Part shown: in pieces, positions 1 to 8,243 of the stretch
Position numbering within the stretch: the first letter of the stretch is position 1
Layout of the letters: each line of letters opens with the position of its first letter
DNA from: an uncultured Pseudohongiella sp.
GTDB taxonomy: Bacteria; Pseudomonadota; Gammaproteobacteria; Pseudomonadales; Pseudohongiellaceae
NCBI GenBank assembly: GCA_951812715.1
Contig: OX638323.1
Span: forward strand, 2,460,577-2,524,576
Reading direction: 5' to 3'
Length of the DNA stretch: 64,000 bases
Notes under the pieces: generated by a model
What the model saw: only the letters and a program-made list of their open reading frames with translations
The model's database searches: none
What the model was told of the DNA's origin: nothing
Position numbers and translations under genes: made by a program

Positions 1-320
1 GCGCTGGGGCCGATGAAAACGAAGCCGCTGTTCTCGACTTGCTCGGCGAAGTCGGCGTTTTCCGAGAGAAAGCCGTAGCCGGGATGCACGCTATCGGCCT
101 CACTGACTTCCATGGCGCTGATGATGGCCGGAATGTTCAGATAGCTGTCGCTGGGATTGGGTGGTCCAATGCAGACGCATTCGTCCGAAAGGCGCACATG
201 CATCAGATCGGTGTCGGCGGTGGAATGCACCGCGACCGTCCCAATTCCGAGCTCCTTGCAGGCGCGCAGGACACGCAAGGCGATTTCGCCACGGTTGGCA
301 ATAAGGATTTTTTTCAGCAC
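1..320 (-). CDS. accC: Biotin carboxylase subunit of acetyl-CoA carboxylase, N-terminal part only
   Basis: The reverse strand encodes the first 106 residues of AccC; the gene continues beyond base 1 of the window. The N-terminus reads [19 protein letters not shown], the classic start of the biotin carboxylase N-terminal domain, followed by [14 protein letters not shown]. AccC is a cytosolic ATP-dependent enzyme that carboxylates the biotin carried by AccB, the first half-reaction of acetyl-CoA carboxylase. I chose the GTG at 320 because no ATG fits and AGGAA lies seven bases upstream. It follows accB by 28 bp in the same direction, the standard accBC operon. Confidence 0.95.
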   Translation of the reverse strand, partial: MLKKILIANRGEIALRVLRACKELGIGTVAVHSTADTDLMHVRLSDECVCIGPPNPSDSYLNIPAIISAMEVSEADSVHPGYGFLSENADFAEQVENSGFVFIGPS

Positions 321-348
321 GGCGGTGTTCCTGAACAATAAAAAGTGC

Positions 349-792
349 CTAGACGATCCGCACCAGCGGCTGACCGAATTCCACCGGTTTGCCGTCTTCC
401 ACCAGAATCGCGTCCACCACGCCGGAGAATTCGGATTCGATCTGGTTCATCATCTTCATGGCTTCCACGATGCCGATTACATCGCCTTCCTTGATCTGTT
501 GGCCCAACTCAACATAGGGCGGCGAAGACGGCGCCGGCGCCCGGTAGAAAGTGCCCACCATGGGCGAGTCAACTACGTTGCCGGTTTCGACCGCGGGCGC
601 GGCTGGCGCGGCCGGCTCAGGTACAGGGGCCGGTGCAGTCGCCGCCGCGACAACCGGCGCCGCGGCAATCGGCGGACTGATTCTTGATGCGCGACTGATT
701 CGAACCGCTTCCTCGCCTTCCTTGATCTCGATTTCCGCGATGTCGGAAGTCTCCAGCAGTTCAATCAACTTCTTTACCTTGCGAATGTCCAT
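349..792 (-). CDS. accB: Biotin carboxyl carrier protein of acetyl-CoA carboxylase
   Basis: 147 residues. The N-terminal helix begins [14 protein letters not shown], a Pro/Ala-rich linker spans about residues 45-70, and the C-terminal biotinyl domain carries the biotinylation motif [12 protein letters not shown], whose Lys is the expected biotin attachment site. The reading frame is open further upstream, but the ATG at 792 gives the family N-terminus and follows a GGGGGAACG-type ribosome site. Length is close to other AccB proteins. It lies between aroQ (23 bp upstream) and accC, the common gammaproteobacterial arrangement. Confidence 0.96.
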   Translation of the reverse strand: MDIRKVKKLIELLETSDIAEIEIKEGEEAVRISRASRISPPIAAAPVVAAATAPAPVPEPAAPAAPAVETGNVVDSPMVGTFYRAPAPSSPPYVELGQQIKEGDVIGIVEAMKMMNQIESEFSGVVDAILVEDGKPVEFGQPLVRIV

Positions 793-815
793 GATCGTTC
801 CCCCCTTTGCTCCGA

Positions 816-1256
816 TCAGTTGGCAAGTCTGCGGCAGGCAGCCTGCAACGCCAGTTCGTAGCCCTGGGCGCCGAGACCAATCACGCAACCCACGGCGATG
901 TCGGAAAACCAGGATTTGTGGCGATACGGCTCGCGGCTGAAAAGATTTGACAAGTGCACTTCAATGAACGGCACGGCCGCGGCCAGTATGGCGTCGCGGA
1001 TGGCAATGCTGGTATGGGTGAAGCCGCCGAGATTCACCAGCATGAAAGCGGTGTCGTCAAGGCGGGCCAGTTGGATCCGGTCGATCAACGCGCCTTCTGA
1101 ATTGCTTTGCAGGGCATCGAATTCATGGCCGGCGGCCGCGCATTGGCCGGCAAGGCGCTTGTTAATGTCGTCAAGCGTGTCGGAGCCGTAGATATGCGGC
1201 TCACGATGCCCAAGCAGGTTGAGATTGGGGCCGTGCAAGGCCAGGATTTTCGCCAT
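816..1256 (-). CDS. aroQ: Type II 3-dehydroquinate dehydratase
   Basis: 146 residues, the normal size for the dodecameric type II enzyme that converts 3-dehydroquinate to 3-dehydroshikimate in the shikimate pathway. Visible family motifs are [17 protein letters not shown] near the N-terminus (with the catalytic Tyr), [15 protein letters not shown] in the middle and [17 protein letters not shown] with the catalytic His. It starts the aroQ-accB-accC gene block. The 105 bp upstream is likely to hold the operon promoter, but I could not identify convincing boxes. Confidence 0.96.
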   Translation of the reverse strand: MAKILALHGPNLNLLGHREPHIYGSDTLDDINKRLAGQCAAAGHEFDALQSNSEGALIDRIQLARLDDTAFMLVNLGGFTHTSIAIRDAILAAAVPFIEVHLSNLFSREPYRHKSWFSDIAVGCVIGLGAQGYELALQAACRRLAN

Positions 1257-1361
1257 AACAGAATTCCAGAACTGCTAATTTCGACGCCAATCAGCGCCAA
1301 TTGCAATAACTTTGGCGCATTTTCTCAGAAAATGAACAGAAGTGCAGTTATTTTTTCGCAC

Positions 1362-1847
1362 TCAGCGGGTGGGCAGTTCGAACTGCGTTTGTTGCGGGGG
1401 ATAGCAGAAGCCCCAGTCGGCGCAGCCCTGGAATTCGATCAGCAGCAGGGCGCCCGCGGTCACGTCCTGGGCGATATCCAGTTCTACCGTTAGCTGGTCA
1501 TAGTAAGCAACCACGGCGCCGAAAAATTGATCGTTTTTCTCCAATCCCGGCGGCAATTGAAAATCCAGATGCAGCTCCTCGTCGCCGGTTTGCAGCCGAA
1601 AGCCGAAAGCGTGGCGATACAGATAATGTTCCGGCGCGGGATTGAAAATTACGCGGAATTGGCCCGGCGCCGCTTCGCTGACGTACCAGGGGAAGGCTTC
1701 GTCGATCGGCAGCGCTTGCTGGCTGTCCCCTGCCAAAGGATCGCTGGATCGTACCGGCAATTGCGCCAACGCCGGAATTGTCGCCAGGGCCAGGATCGAC
1801 AGGACGGCGAGAAGGGCGGCGGAGGGTCTGCTCACATCAGGCCGCAT
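1362..1847 (-). CDS. Stand-alone DsbD alpha-type domain protein, exported
   Basis: About 161 residues from the ATG at 1847. A signal peptide (hydrophobic [17 protein letters not shown]) is followed by a single domain matching the periplasmic N-terminal domain of DsbD. The motif [13 protein letters not shown] near the C-terminus holds the redox cysteine pair of that domain. In DsbD the alpha domain passes electrons from the membrane domain to periplasmic oxidised partners. Here the membrane and gamma (thioredoxin) domains are absent: the protein stops about 13 residues after the CYPP motif. The start overlaps the 3' end of fabB by 11 bp. In pseudomonads full-length dipZ/dsbD sits just upstream of aroQ-accB-accC, so this may be a shortened descendant. 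Whether another protein reduces it is unknown. Confidence 0.8.
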   Translation of the reverse strand: MRPDVSRPSAALLAVLSILALATIPALAQLPVRSSDPLAGDSQQALPIDEAFPWYVSEAAPGQFRVIFNPAPEHYLYRHAFGFRLQTGDEELHLDFQLPPGLEKNDQFFGAVVAYYDQLTVELDIAQDVTAGALLLIEFQGCADWGFCYPPQQTQFELPTR

Positions 1848-3054
1848 AACGATCAAACACCAGGCAAGCATTGGTTCCGCCGAATCCAAAGCTGTTGGAA
1901 AGAATGCGATTCAGCTTTGCGTTATCGCGGCGCTCGCGCATGATCGGCAGGCCCTCGGCCTGCTCGTCGAGGTTGTCGATATTGATCGACTCGGCGACGA
2001 AATCGTATTCCATCATCAACAGGCTGAAAATCGCTTCGTGCGCGCCGGCCGCCCCCAAGGCGTGCCCGCCGAGGGATTTGGTGGAATTGATCGCCGGAAT
2101 TTCGTCGCCGAATACCGCGCGGATCGCGTTCAATTCGGATACGTCGCCGACCGGCGTGCTGGTGCCATGGGTATTGATATAGTCCACGCCGCCATCCAGG
2201 CCCTGTAACGCTAGCCGCATGGCTCGGGCGCCGCCTTCGCCGGACGGCGCCACCATGTCGTATCCGTCGGAGGTGGCGGCATAGCCGGTAAGTTCCGCGT
2301 AAATCCGCGCGCCCCGAGCCAGCGCGTGCTCAAGTTCCTCGACTACCAGCGTTCCGCCACCGCCGCCGATGACGAAGCCATCCCGATCCCGGTCGAAGGC
2401 GCGGGAAGATTTTTCCGGAGTATCGTTATAGCCGGTAGACAAAGCGCCCATGGCGTCGAACATATGCGCGAGCGTCCAATGTTCTTCTTCACTGCCGCCG
2501 GCGAAAACCAGATCCTGCTTGTTCAACTGAATCAGTTCGGCGGCATGCCCGATGCAATGAGCGCTGGTCGCGCAGGCGGAAGAAATCGTGTAGTTGACGC
2601 CCTTGATACCGAAAGCGGTGGCGAGGCAGGCGGAAACCGAACTGCTCATGGTCCGCGGTACTCGGTAAGGTCCGATTCGGCGGATGCCTTTCTCGCGCAT
2701 GATGTCGAAGGATTCCAGTTGATCCTTGGGAGAACCGCCGCCGGAGCCCATCACGATGCCGACCCGCTCGCTGGAAATCTCGCCGGACTCCAGGCCGGCG
2801 TCGGCAATGGCCTGATCCATGGCGATATGGCCGTAAGCCGCCCCTTCGCCCATGAAGCGCAGGAATTTGCGGTCGATCAGCGCTTTCAGATCAATGTCTA
2901 TGTGGGCGCTGACCTGGGAGCGCATGCCTATTTCGGCATATTCGGGATTGAATCTAATGCCGCTGCGACCCTCCCGCAGGGATTGCAGCACCGAAGTCTT
3001 GTCGTTGCCCAGACAGGAAACGACTCCGATTCCGGTCACCACGACGCGTCGCAT
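1837..3054 (-). CDS. fabB: Beta-ketoacyl-ACP synthase I
   Basis: 405 residues, a full-length condensing enzyme of type II fatty acid synthesis in the cytosol. The active-site Cys is C161 ([12 protein letters not shown]), with H296 ([11 protein letters not shown]) and H331 ([12 protein letters not shown]) and a Lys in NSTKSLGG. I call FabB rather than FabF because it follows fabA by 21 bp, the pairing used to make unsaturated fatty acids anaerobically. In that route FabB elongates the cis-3-decenoyl-ACP made by FabA. Its last codons overlap the following DsbD-alpha gene. Confidence 0.93.
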   Translation of the reverse strand: MRRVVVTGIGVVSCLGNDKTSVLQSLREGRSGIRFNPEYAEIGMRSQVSAHIDIDLKALIDRKFLRFMGEGAAYGHIAMDQAIADAGLESGEISSERVGIVMGSGGGSPKDQLESFDIMREKGIRRIGPYRVPRTMSSSVSACLATAFGIKGVNYTISSACATSAHCIGHAAELIQLNKQDLVFAGGSEEEHWTLAHMFDAMGALSTGYNDTPEKSSRAFDRDRDGFVIGGGGGTLVVEELEHALARGARIYAELTGYAATSDGYDMVAPSGEGGARAMRLALQGLDGGVDYINTHGTSTPVGDVSELNAIRAVFGDEIPAINSTKSLGGHALGAAGAHEAIFSLLMMEYDFVAESINIDNLDEQAEGLPIMRERRDNAKLNRILSNSFGFGGTNACLVFDRYAA

Positions 3055-3075
3055 AGAGTCCTCTTGATTTAGTCG

Positions 3076-3624
3076 CTATTGAAAAGAGTGTTCCGGCGTG
3101 AATAGCCCAACCTTTAAACTTTTGGATGTATAAATGGTTTCGCCGTCCGCGGAGACGGTGCCATCGGCGATGCCCATGACCAGGCTGCGCCTGATTATCC
3201 GGCTGATGGAAAGATCGTATCGCACCTTCTTGGCGGTCGGCAGAATTTCACCGGTAAATTTTACCTCACCAGCGCCAAGGGCACGACCCTTGCCGGGATG
3301 GCCGCACCAGCCCAGATAGAAACCCACCAGTTGCCATAGCGCGTCGAGTCCCAGGCAGCCGGGCATGACCGGGTCTTCGGGGAAGTGACAGGAGAAGAAC
3401 CAAAGATCGGGACGTATGTCGAGTTCCGCGCTGATCTGGCCGCGGCCGAAATTGCCGCCTTGCTTGTTGATTTCGGTGATGCGGTTGAACATGAGCATAT
3501 TGCCAACCGGCAGCTTCGCGTTACCGGGGCCGAACAGTTTTCCATAGCCGCAGTCGAGCAGTTCCTCGTACTCATAGGAACGCTTCTGCAGGAAATGGTT
3601 GGCCGAACTGGGTGTAGCTGTCAT
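3076..3624 (-). CDS. fabA: 3-hydroxydecanoyl-ACP dehydratase/isomerase
   Basis: 182 residues; the E. coli protein is 172. The catalytic hot-dog-fold residues are visible as H80 in [14 protein letters not shown] and D94 in GLDALWQ. FabA dehydrates 3-hydroxydecanoyl-ACP and isomerises trans-2- to cis-3-decenoyl-ACP, the branch point to unsaturated fatty acids. It is first in a fabA-fabB transcript, divergent from the mannose-1-phosphate guanylyltransferase gene across about 140 bp. Presence of fabA is one of the better taxonomic pointers in the window to Gammaproteobacteria. Confidence 0.96.
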   Translation of the reverse strand: MTATPSSANHFLQKRSYEYEELLDCGYGKLFGPGNAKLPVGNMLMFNRITEINKQGGNFGRGQISAELDIRPDLWFFSCHFPEDPVMPGCLGLDALWQLVGFYLGWCGHPGKGRALGAGEVKFTGEILPTAKKVRYDLSISRIIRRSLVMGIADGTVSADGETIYTSKSLKVGLFTPEHSFQ

Positions 3625-3668
3625 ACGCGCCGCCGCTTCTTTTCGAGGCTGCGAGTTTATCCTGACCC

Positions 3669-3686
3669 AGTCAAATAATCGACTGA
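3669..3686. promoter_or_regulatory. Inverted repeat in the fabA/manC divergent spacer
   Basis: CAGTC and GACTG form perfect 5-bp arms around an 8-base centre, 45 bp upstream of the fabA start. It could be an operator for fabAB, but it does not look like the known FabR or FadR sites. The arms are short enough to arise by chance, so this is a weak call. Confidence 0.2.
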
Positions 3687-3766
3687 AATTTGTTCGCCGC
3701 CGAGCGTGCGCGCAACTGCAAGGGCTGATTCTGCTATTATGCCGGGCAGCCTAGCGGGGGCCATTC

Positions 3767-5263
3767 ATGTTGATTCCAGTAGTGTTGGCAGGGGGCGCCG
3801 GAACGCGCCTGTGGCCGCTTTCGCGGGCAGCGCTGCCGAAACAATTCATAGCATTTTCCGATCGCGAGCGCACCTTGTTTCAGGAAACTCTGCTGCGTGT
3901 CGATGGCATTGCCGGGGCGCCGGTCGTGGTTTGCAACGAACGGCATCGCTTTCTGGCGGCTGAGCAATTGCGGCAGGTTGATATCGCCGGCGCCCGCATC
4001 CTGCTAGAGCCGGCGCCGCGCAATACCGCGCCGGCCACGGCCCTGGCCGCGCTGGAAGCTACCCAATCTGATCCTGACGCCGCGTTACTGGTATTGCCCA
4101 GCGATCATCTGATCGGCTTTCCCGAACGCCTGCTCGCGGCGATCGGCGAAGCTGAAAAGCTGGCGAAAAATGATTACCTGGTGACTTTCGGAATTGTGCC
4201 GGACGCGCCGGCCACGGGCTATGGCTATATTGCCTCGGGCGAGAACTTGGCCGGAACTTCCGCCGGCAAACTCGATCATTTTGTCGAAAAACCCGACGCG
4301 GCCAAGGCGCAAAGCTTTCTCGATTCCGGCGACTATTATTGGAATAGCGGCATGTTCCTGTTTAGCGCCCGTAACTACCTCATCGAGTTGGAGCGCCATG
4401 CGCCGGACATTTTGGCTGTTTGCCGCCGGGCCCACGAAAAAATTCAACGAGGCGAAGACTTCAACCGCTATCCAGACGATGCATTCGCTGCCTGTCGTGG
4501 TCTGTCCATCGACTACGCCGTGATGGAACATACCGGCAGCGGCGCGGTGATTCCGCTCGACGCCGGATGGTCGGATCTTGGCGCATGGGATGCAATCTGG
4601 AGCAATACGCGACAAGATGCGCTAGGCAACAGCGTCAGTGGCGACGTCATCAGCCGCGATCTCGGCGGCTGCCATATTCAGGCTGGCGAGCGCCTGATCG
4701 CCGCGCTCGGCTTGCGCGACTTGCTCATCATTGATACCGCGGACGCTTTGCTAGTCGCGGACCGCGCGCGAGCGCAAGAGGTCGGCGAAATCGTGCGCGA
4801 GATGCAGCGGGAGGCCAGGACCGAAGCCGAACATCACCGTCTGGTCCAAAGACCCTGGGGGAGCTATGAAAGTCTGGCCGTGGGATCCGGTTTCCAGGTC
4901 AAGCATCTGATCGTCAATCCCGGCGCCGCCCTTTCATTGCAAAAACACAAGCATCGCGCAGAACATTGGACTGTCGTACGCGGCCGCGGCGTGGTGACCT
5001 GCGGCGACCGCGAATTCGTCCTCGGCGTAAACGAATCCACCATGATCCCTCTCGGCAGCAAGCACCGCCTGCGTAACGATGGCGAAGAACCGGTCGAAAT
5101 CATTGAAGTGCAACTAGGCGATTACCTGGGCGAAGACGACATAATCCGCTACGAGGATCGATATGGGCGAGGCCCGGTCGGCGAAGCCGACGAAGCAGAG
5201 CTTCGAGGGCCTCGCGGCTCGACAAGGATGTCGAGACTGGAAGTTAGCGAAACCTCGAAGTAG
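3767..5263 (+). CDS. manC: Mannose-1-phosphate guanylyltransferase / mannose-6-phosphate isomerase
   Basis: 498 residues, the bifunctional AlgA/XanB/ManC type that makes GDP-mannose for surface polysaccharide. The N-terminal nucleotidyltransferase domain starts VVLAGGAGTRLWPLSR with PKQF and later FVEKPD and YYWNSGMFLF. The C-terminal cupin-type isomerase domain (from about residue 360) has QRPWGSYE and SLQKHKHRAEHW. Native family sequence appears to end near EDRYGR at about residue 466. The final 32 or so residues (PVGEADEAELRGPRGSTR onward) are read from the first unit of the tandem repeat at 5173, which also supplies the stop codon. galU follows after the repeat, suggesting a nucleotide-sugar locus interrupted by repeat expansion. 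Confidence 0.92.
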   Translation: MLIPVVLAGGAGTRLWPLSRAALPKQFIAFSDRERTLFQETLLRVDGIAGAPVVVCNERHRFLAAEQLRQVDIAGARILLEPAPRNTAPATALAALEATQSDPDAALLVLPSDHLIGFPERLLAAIGEAEKLAKNDYLVTFGIVPDAPATGYGYIASGENLAGTSAGKLDHFVEKPDAAKAQSFLDSGDYYWNSGMFLFSARNYLIELERHAPDILAVCRRAHEKIQRGEDFNRYPDDAFAACRGLSIDYAVMEHTGSGAVIPLDAGWSDLGAWDAIWSNTRQDALGNSVSGDVISRDLGGCHIQAGERLIAALGLRDLLIIDTADALLVADRARAQEVGEIVREMQREARTEAEHHRLVQRPWGSYESLAVGSGFQVKHLIVNPGAALSLQKHKHRAEHWTVVRGRGVVTCGDREFVLGVNESTMIPLGSKHRLRNDGEEPVEIIEVQLGDYLGEDDIIRYEDRYGRGPVGEADEAELRGPRGSTRMSRLEVSETSK

Positions 5264-5735
5264 CGCCAGGGATGGCATGACTGAACAAATTGAAAGCAAG
5301 CAGCCCGGTCGGCGAAGCCGACAAAAAACAGAGCTTCGAGGGCCTCGCGGCTCGACAAGGATGTCGAGACTGGAACCTGACGAAGTCTCGAAGTAGCGCC
5401 AGGGATGGCATGACTGAACAAATTGAAAGCAAGCAGCCCGGTCGGCGCAGCCGACAAAGCAAAGCTTCGAGGGCCTCGCGGCTCGACAAGGATGTCGAGA
5501 CTGGAACCTGACGAAGTCTCGAAGTAGCGCCAGGGATGGCATGACTGAACAAATTGAAAGCAAGCAGCCCGGTCGGCGAAGCCGATAAAAAGCAGAGCTT
5601 CGAGGGCCTCGCGGCTCGACAAGGATGTTGAGACTGGAACCTGACGAAGTCTCGAAGTAGCGCCAGGGATGGCATGACTGAACAAATTGAAAGCAATAAG
5701 CCCGGTCGGCGCAGCCGACGAAGCAAAGCTTCGGG
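5173..5735. repeat. Tandem array of alternating 131- and 133-bp units
   Basis: Four full units start at 5173, 5304, 5437 and 5568 and a partial fifth starts at 5701, giving periods of 131, 133, 131 and 133 bp. Each full unit begins CCCGGTCGGCG(A/C)AGCCGA, contains the short hairpin CTCGACA-AGGA-TGTCGAG, and ends with GACTGAACAAATTGAAAGCA. Units with the two-base insertion (5304 and 5568) alternate with those without, so the larger repeat is 264 bp (88 codons). There are no unique spacers, so it is not a CRISPR. The fifth unit breaks off into a segment ending GTCGAG at 5782 that resembles the dispersed repeat at 23325, 28194 and 29883. The array overlaps the 3' end of manC. Confidence 0.95.
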
Positions 5736-5801
5736 TGCGGGCCAAACGACGCCAAGTTGCGCTTGAGGCTTGGACGGTCGAGACTCGAACAAGGGCAAAT
5801 G

Positions 5802-6626
5802 ATGAGCGCTATCCGCAAATGCCTGTTCCCCGCGGCCGGTTACGGCACCCGCTTCCTGCCCGTCACCAAGGCAATGCCAAAGGAAATGCTGCCCATAGTC
5901 AACAAGCCGCTAATCCAATATGGGGTGGAAGAAGCCGCACGCGCCGGCATCACGGATATGGCCTTTGTCACCGGCCGGGGCAAGCGGGCGCTCGAAGACC
6001 ATTTTGATATCAGCTATGAGCTCGAGCGCGAAATCGCCGGTTCCGAACGCGAATCGTTGCTTGCGGAAACCCGCCGCCTGGTGCGCGAATGCCATTTTTC
6101 GTATACGCGGCAACTTGAGGTAAGGGGCCTGGGACATGCCATCCTCAGCGGCGAAACCCTGATCGGAGACAAGCCCTTTGCCGTGCTGCTCGCCGACGAT
6201 TTCTGCGTGACCGAAGATGCTGGGGTGCTGGCGCAACTCGCGGAGTTATACAGCGAGCATAATTGCAGTATCGTCGCCGTTGAGGAAGTGCCGCCGGCAG
6301 AAATATCGAGTTACGGCATCATCGACGGCGAGGAACGGAGTCCCGGCCTGTATCGCGTGACCGACATGGTTGAAAAGCCCGATCCCGCGGACGCGCCGGG
6401 TAATCTCGCGGTAATCGGGCGCTATGTGCTGACGCCGGATATTTTCGATATCCTGCGCAGGACCCCGCCTGGACGCAACAGCGAAATACAGATCACCGAC
6501 GCGCTGAAAACCCAGGCGCGGAAAGGGAGGGTGCTTGCCTGGCGCTTCCGCGGACGCCGCTTCGATTGCGGCAGCATCGCCGGCTTCATGGCGGCGAACA
6601 ATTTCGTTTGGAGCAACGAAGCGTAG
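5802..6626 (+). CDS. galU: UTP-glucose-1-phosphate uridylyltransferase
   Basis: 274 residues; makes UDP-glucose from UTP and glucose-1-phosphate for lipopolysaccharide, exopolysaccharide and related glycans. The nucleotide-binding motif FPAAGYGTRFLPVTKAMPKE is at residues 8-27, with VEKPDP and the C-terminal GRRFDCGSIAGFM also typical. Two ATGs are adjacent (5799, 5802); I chose 5802 because AAGGG at 5791-5795 is then six bases away. That ribosome site lies immediately after the repeat-derived GTCGAG end, so the leader of galU was probably shaped by the repeat insertion. Confidence 0.94.
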   Translation: MSAIRKCLFPAAGYGTRFLPVTKAMPKEMLPIVNKPLIQYGVEEAARAGITDMAFVTGRGKRALEDHFDISYELEREIAGSERESLLAETRRLVRECHFSYTRQLEVRGLGHAILSGETLIGDKPFAVLLADDFCVTEDAGVLAQLAELYSEHNCSIVAVEEVPPAEISSYGIIDGEERSPGLYRVTDMVEKPDPADAPGNLAVIGRYVLTPDIFDILRRTPPGRNSEIQITDALKTQARKGRVLAWRFRGRRFDCGSIAGFMAANNFVWSNEA

Positions 6627-7073
6627 AACCGGCGCTACAGTTCGCCGTTTCTATCAGTTTCTTTCAGCTTGTGGACGAGTTTGGCGAAACTGTACATTCG
6701 CCGCTATCTGGCGCGGACTCGTGACCTGCCTGAAGTTGCGAGCTCCCCGCTGCCGGATGGTAGCGAAAATAGAGGCTTGTTGAACGAGCGCAATTGACGA
6801 ACCGCAAATACCCGGATATTGGGCCGGCAGCAGGATGCCACGCAAGATGAATGACGAATCCCACGGCCTGACAATCGATATTCCGACCGACCAGGTGATC
6901 GTGAATTTCGTCCATCTGGCCTTTACCGGTTAGCCAACCACGTCTGTACTCCAGATTAGCCAAGTGAAGGATATTGAATGCAGCGGAGTGATTCTGTAAT
7001 ATCTGCCGTCCGGCTGCGCGGGGATTTTCTATGAGTTGGTTCGAGTCGGACCGCGCAGCATTCTGATCGTCGT
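6627..7073. other. Intergenic stretch with no recognisable gene
   Basis: About 450 bp between galU and the tRNA. Reading frames here are short and lack family motifs. On the plus strand 6838-7073 reads as protein-like pieces broken by stops (GLTIDIPTDQVIVNF, then VGPRSILIVVPL), which could be a decayed gene, but I recognise no family. The tRNA promoter should lie at its right edge. Confidence 0.4.
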
Positions 7074-7151
7074 GCCGCTATAGCTCAGCCGTGGTAGAGC
7101 AGCTGACTTGTAATCAGCAGGTCCCGAGTTCGACTCTTGGTGGCGGCACCA
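7074..7151 (+). tRNA. tRNA-Thr (anticodon TGT)
   Basis: A complete cloverleaf can be folded. The acceptor GCCGCTA pairs with TGGCGGC, the anticodon stem-loop is GCTGA-CTTGTAA-TCAGC with TGT at its centre, and the T stem is CCGAG/CTTGG around TTCGACT. The encoded ACCA discriminator and CCA end at 7151. It stands alone rather than in a Thr-Tyr-Gly-Thr-tuf cluster. I see no integrase or duplicated 3' end next to it, so nothing suggests use as an island attachment site. Confidence 0.95.
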
Positions 7152-7180
7152 TTTAGTCCCGTCCGCGGAAAATTACTTCT

Positions 7181-8233
7181 ATGTTGGATGAAAAATCAAT
7201 TCGGGAGCTGGTCGCCGAATATGGTTCGCGCGTAAATACCGGCCGCCCGATCCGGCAACTTATCGACGACGGCGAACTGCCGCGCCTGCGCGGCGTCACG
7301 GTGCAGGAAGGCAAGGTCTCCGATTCCGTATATGGCGAAAAACTGAGCAGCCGCTGCGGACGGCCGCTGCGGCTGATGTTTCGCAACAATCGCATTTCCA
7401 CCCACGACGTCAATCGCGGCGCCATTCCGTTCAAGGATCAGGTGTTGGCGCTGAATCACGATCATATGCTGAATCTGGTGGCGCCGGTGCTGGGTAGCTC
7501 GCAATTCGAAGTCGCGGGATTACATCCGGCGTCGACGGTGATTCCCGCCGAAAACCTGCGCCTGTTCGGTCTTGAGAACGTACTGCGGATGTACATGGCG
7601 GTGTCGAGCACGTCCACTTCGCTTTACCAGCATTGGCTACAGGCGAAAGAGGAAGGGTTGAGTCATTTTACCTATGCCGGCCATGACCTGGTCGCCAGCG
7701 AACTTGTGCCGAATGGACGCCTGCCTTATCTGATGGACACGCCGAGCACCAAGGCCGAGGTGGACGCCACCACCGACGCCGCATCGCTGATCAGCGCCGG
7801 AGTGTGCACCGAAGCGCAATACACCCAGGTCCGCAATTCTTCATTGATGGCCTTCGGCCTGGTTTCAGGCTATCTGGCCCGCAAGGGCATGGTGCTGGTG
7901 GACACCAAGACCGAGCATGGCCTTAATGGCGATGGCGAAATCGTTGTCGCCGACGAACTCTTTACCATGGATTCAAGTCGATTCTGGCGTCTGGACGATA
8001 ACGGCGAAATCCTCAGCCGCGATGGCCAGCCGGTTTCCTTCTCCAAAGAGTTTGCCCGTGGCATGGTGAAAAGCCGCGACCAGCAATTTACCCAAGAACA
8101 GTCCAACGAGATCGCCGTCCGTTACATCCGCGGCATGCAGCACCTGACCGGCCAGGCTTTCGAGCCGGATCTGCGCCCGCGGGATCAACGTATCGTCGAA
8201 TCGACCAACCTTATTCTGAATTCCTTGCTTTGA
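7181..8233 (+). CDS. purC: Phosphoribosylaminoimidazole-succinocarboxamide synthase, long form
   Basis: 350 residues. PurC joins aspartate to CAIR in de novo purine synthesis (ATP-dependent, cytosolic). Family signatures are VDTKTEHG near residue 245 and ADELFTMDSSRFW near residue 265, the metal and substrate site, plus FRNNRISTHDVNRGAIPFK near the N-terminus. It is longer than the roughly 240-residue E. coli enzyme and belongs to the long bacterial/eukaryote-like form. It starts 30 bp after the tRNA, so the two may share transcription. Confidence 0.92.
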   Translation: MLDEKSIRELVAEYGSRVNTGRPIRQLIDDGELPRLRGVTVQEGKVSDSVYGEKLSSRCGRPLRLMFRNNRISTHDVNRGAIPFKDQVLALNHDHMLNLVAPVLGSSQFEVAGLHPASTVIPAENLRLFGLENVLRMYMAVSSTSTSLYQHWLQAKEEGLSHFTYAGHDLVASELVPNGRLPYLMDTPSTKAEVDATTDAASLISAGVCTEAQYTQVRNSSLMAFGLVSGYLARKGMVLVDTKTEHGLNGDGEIVVADELFTMDSSRFWRLDDNGEILSRDGQPVSFSKEFARGMVKSRDQQFTQEQSNEIAVRYIRGMQHLTGQAFEPDLRPRDQRIVESTNLILNSLL

Positions 8234-8243
8234 GAAAACCGTG

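Noticed and set aside
5173..5735. CRISPR array
   Set aside because: The units are contiguous 131/133-bp repeats with no unique spacers and no cas genes nearby.
5114..5818. Long minus-strand frame of 234 codons across the tandem array
   Set aside because: Several frames are open on both strands because the repeat lacks stops; the translation is repetitive and Cys/Pro/Arg-rich with no start signal, and it overlaps manC.
7074..7151. tRNA-Thr as an island attachment site
   Set aside because: No second copy of its 3' end and no integrase or foreign-looking genes downstream; purC follows directly.
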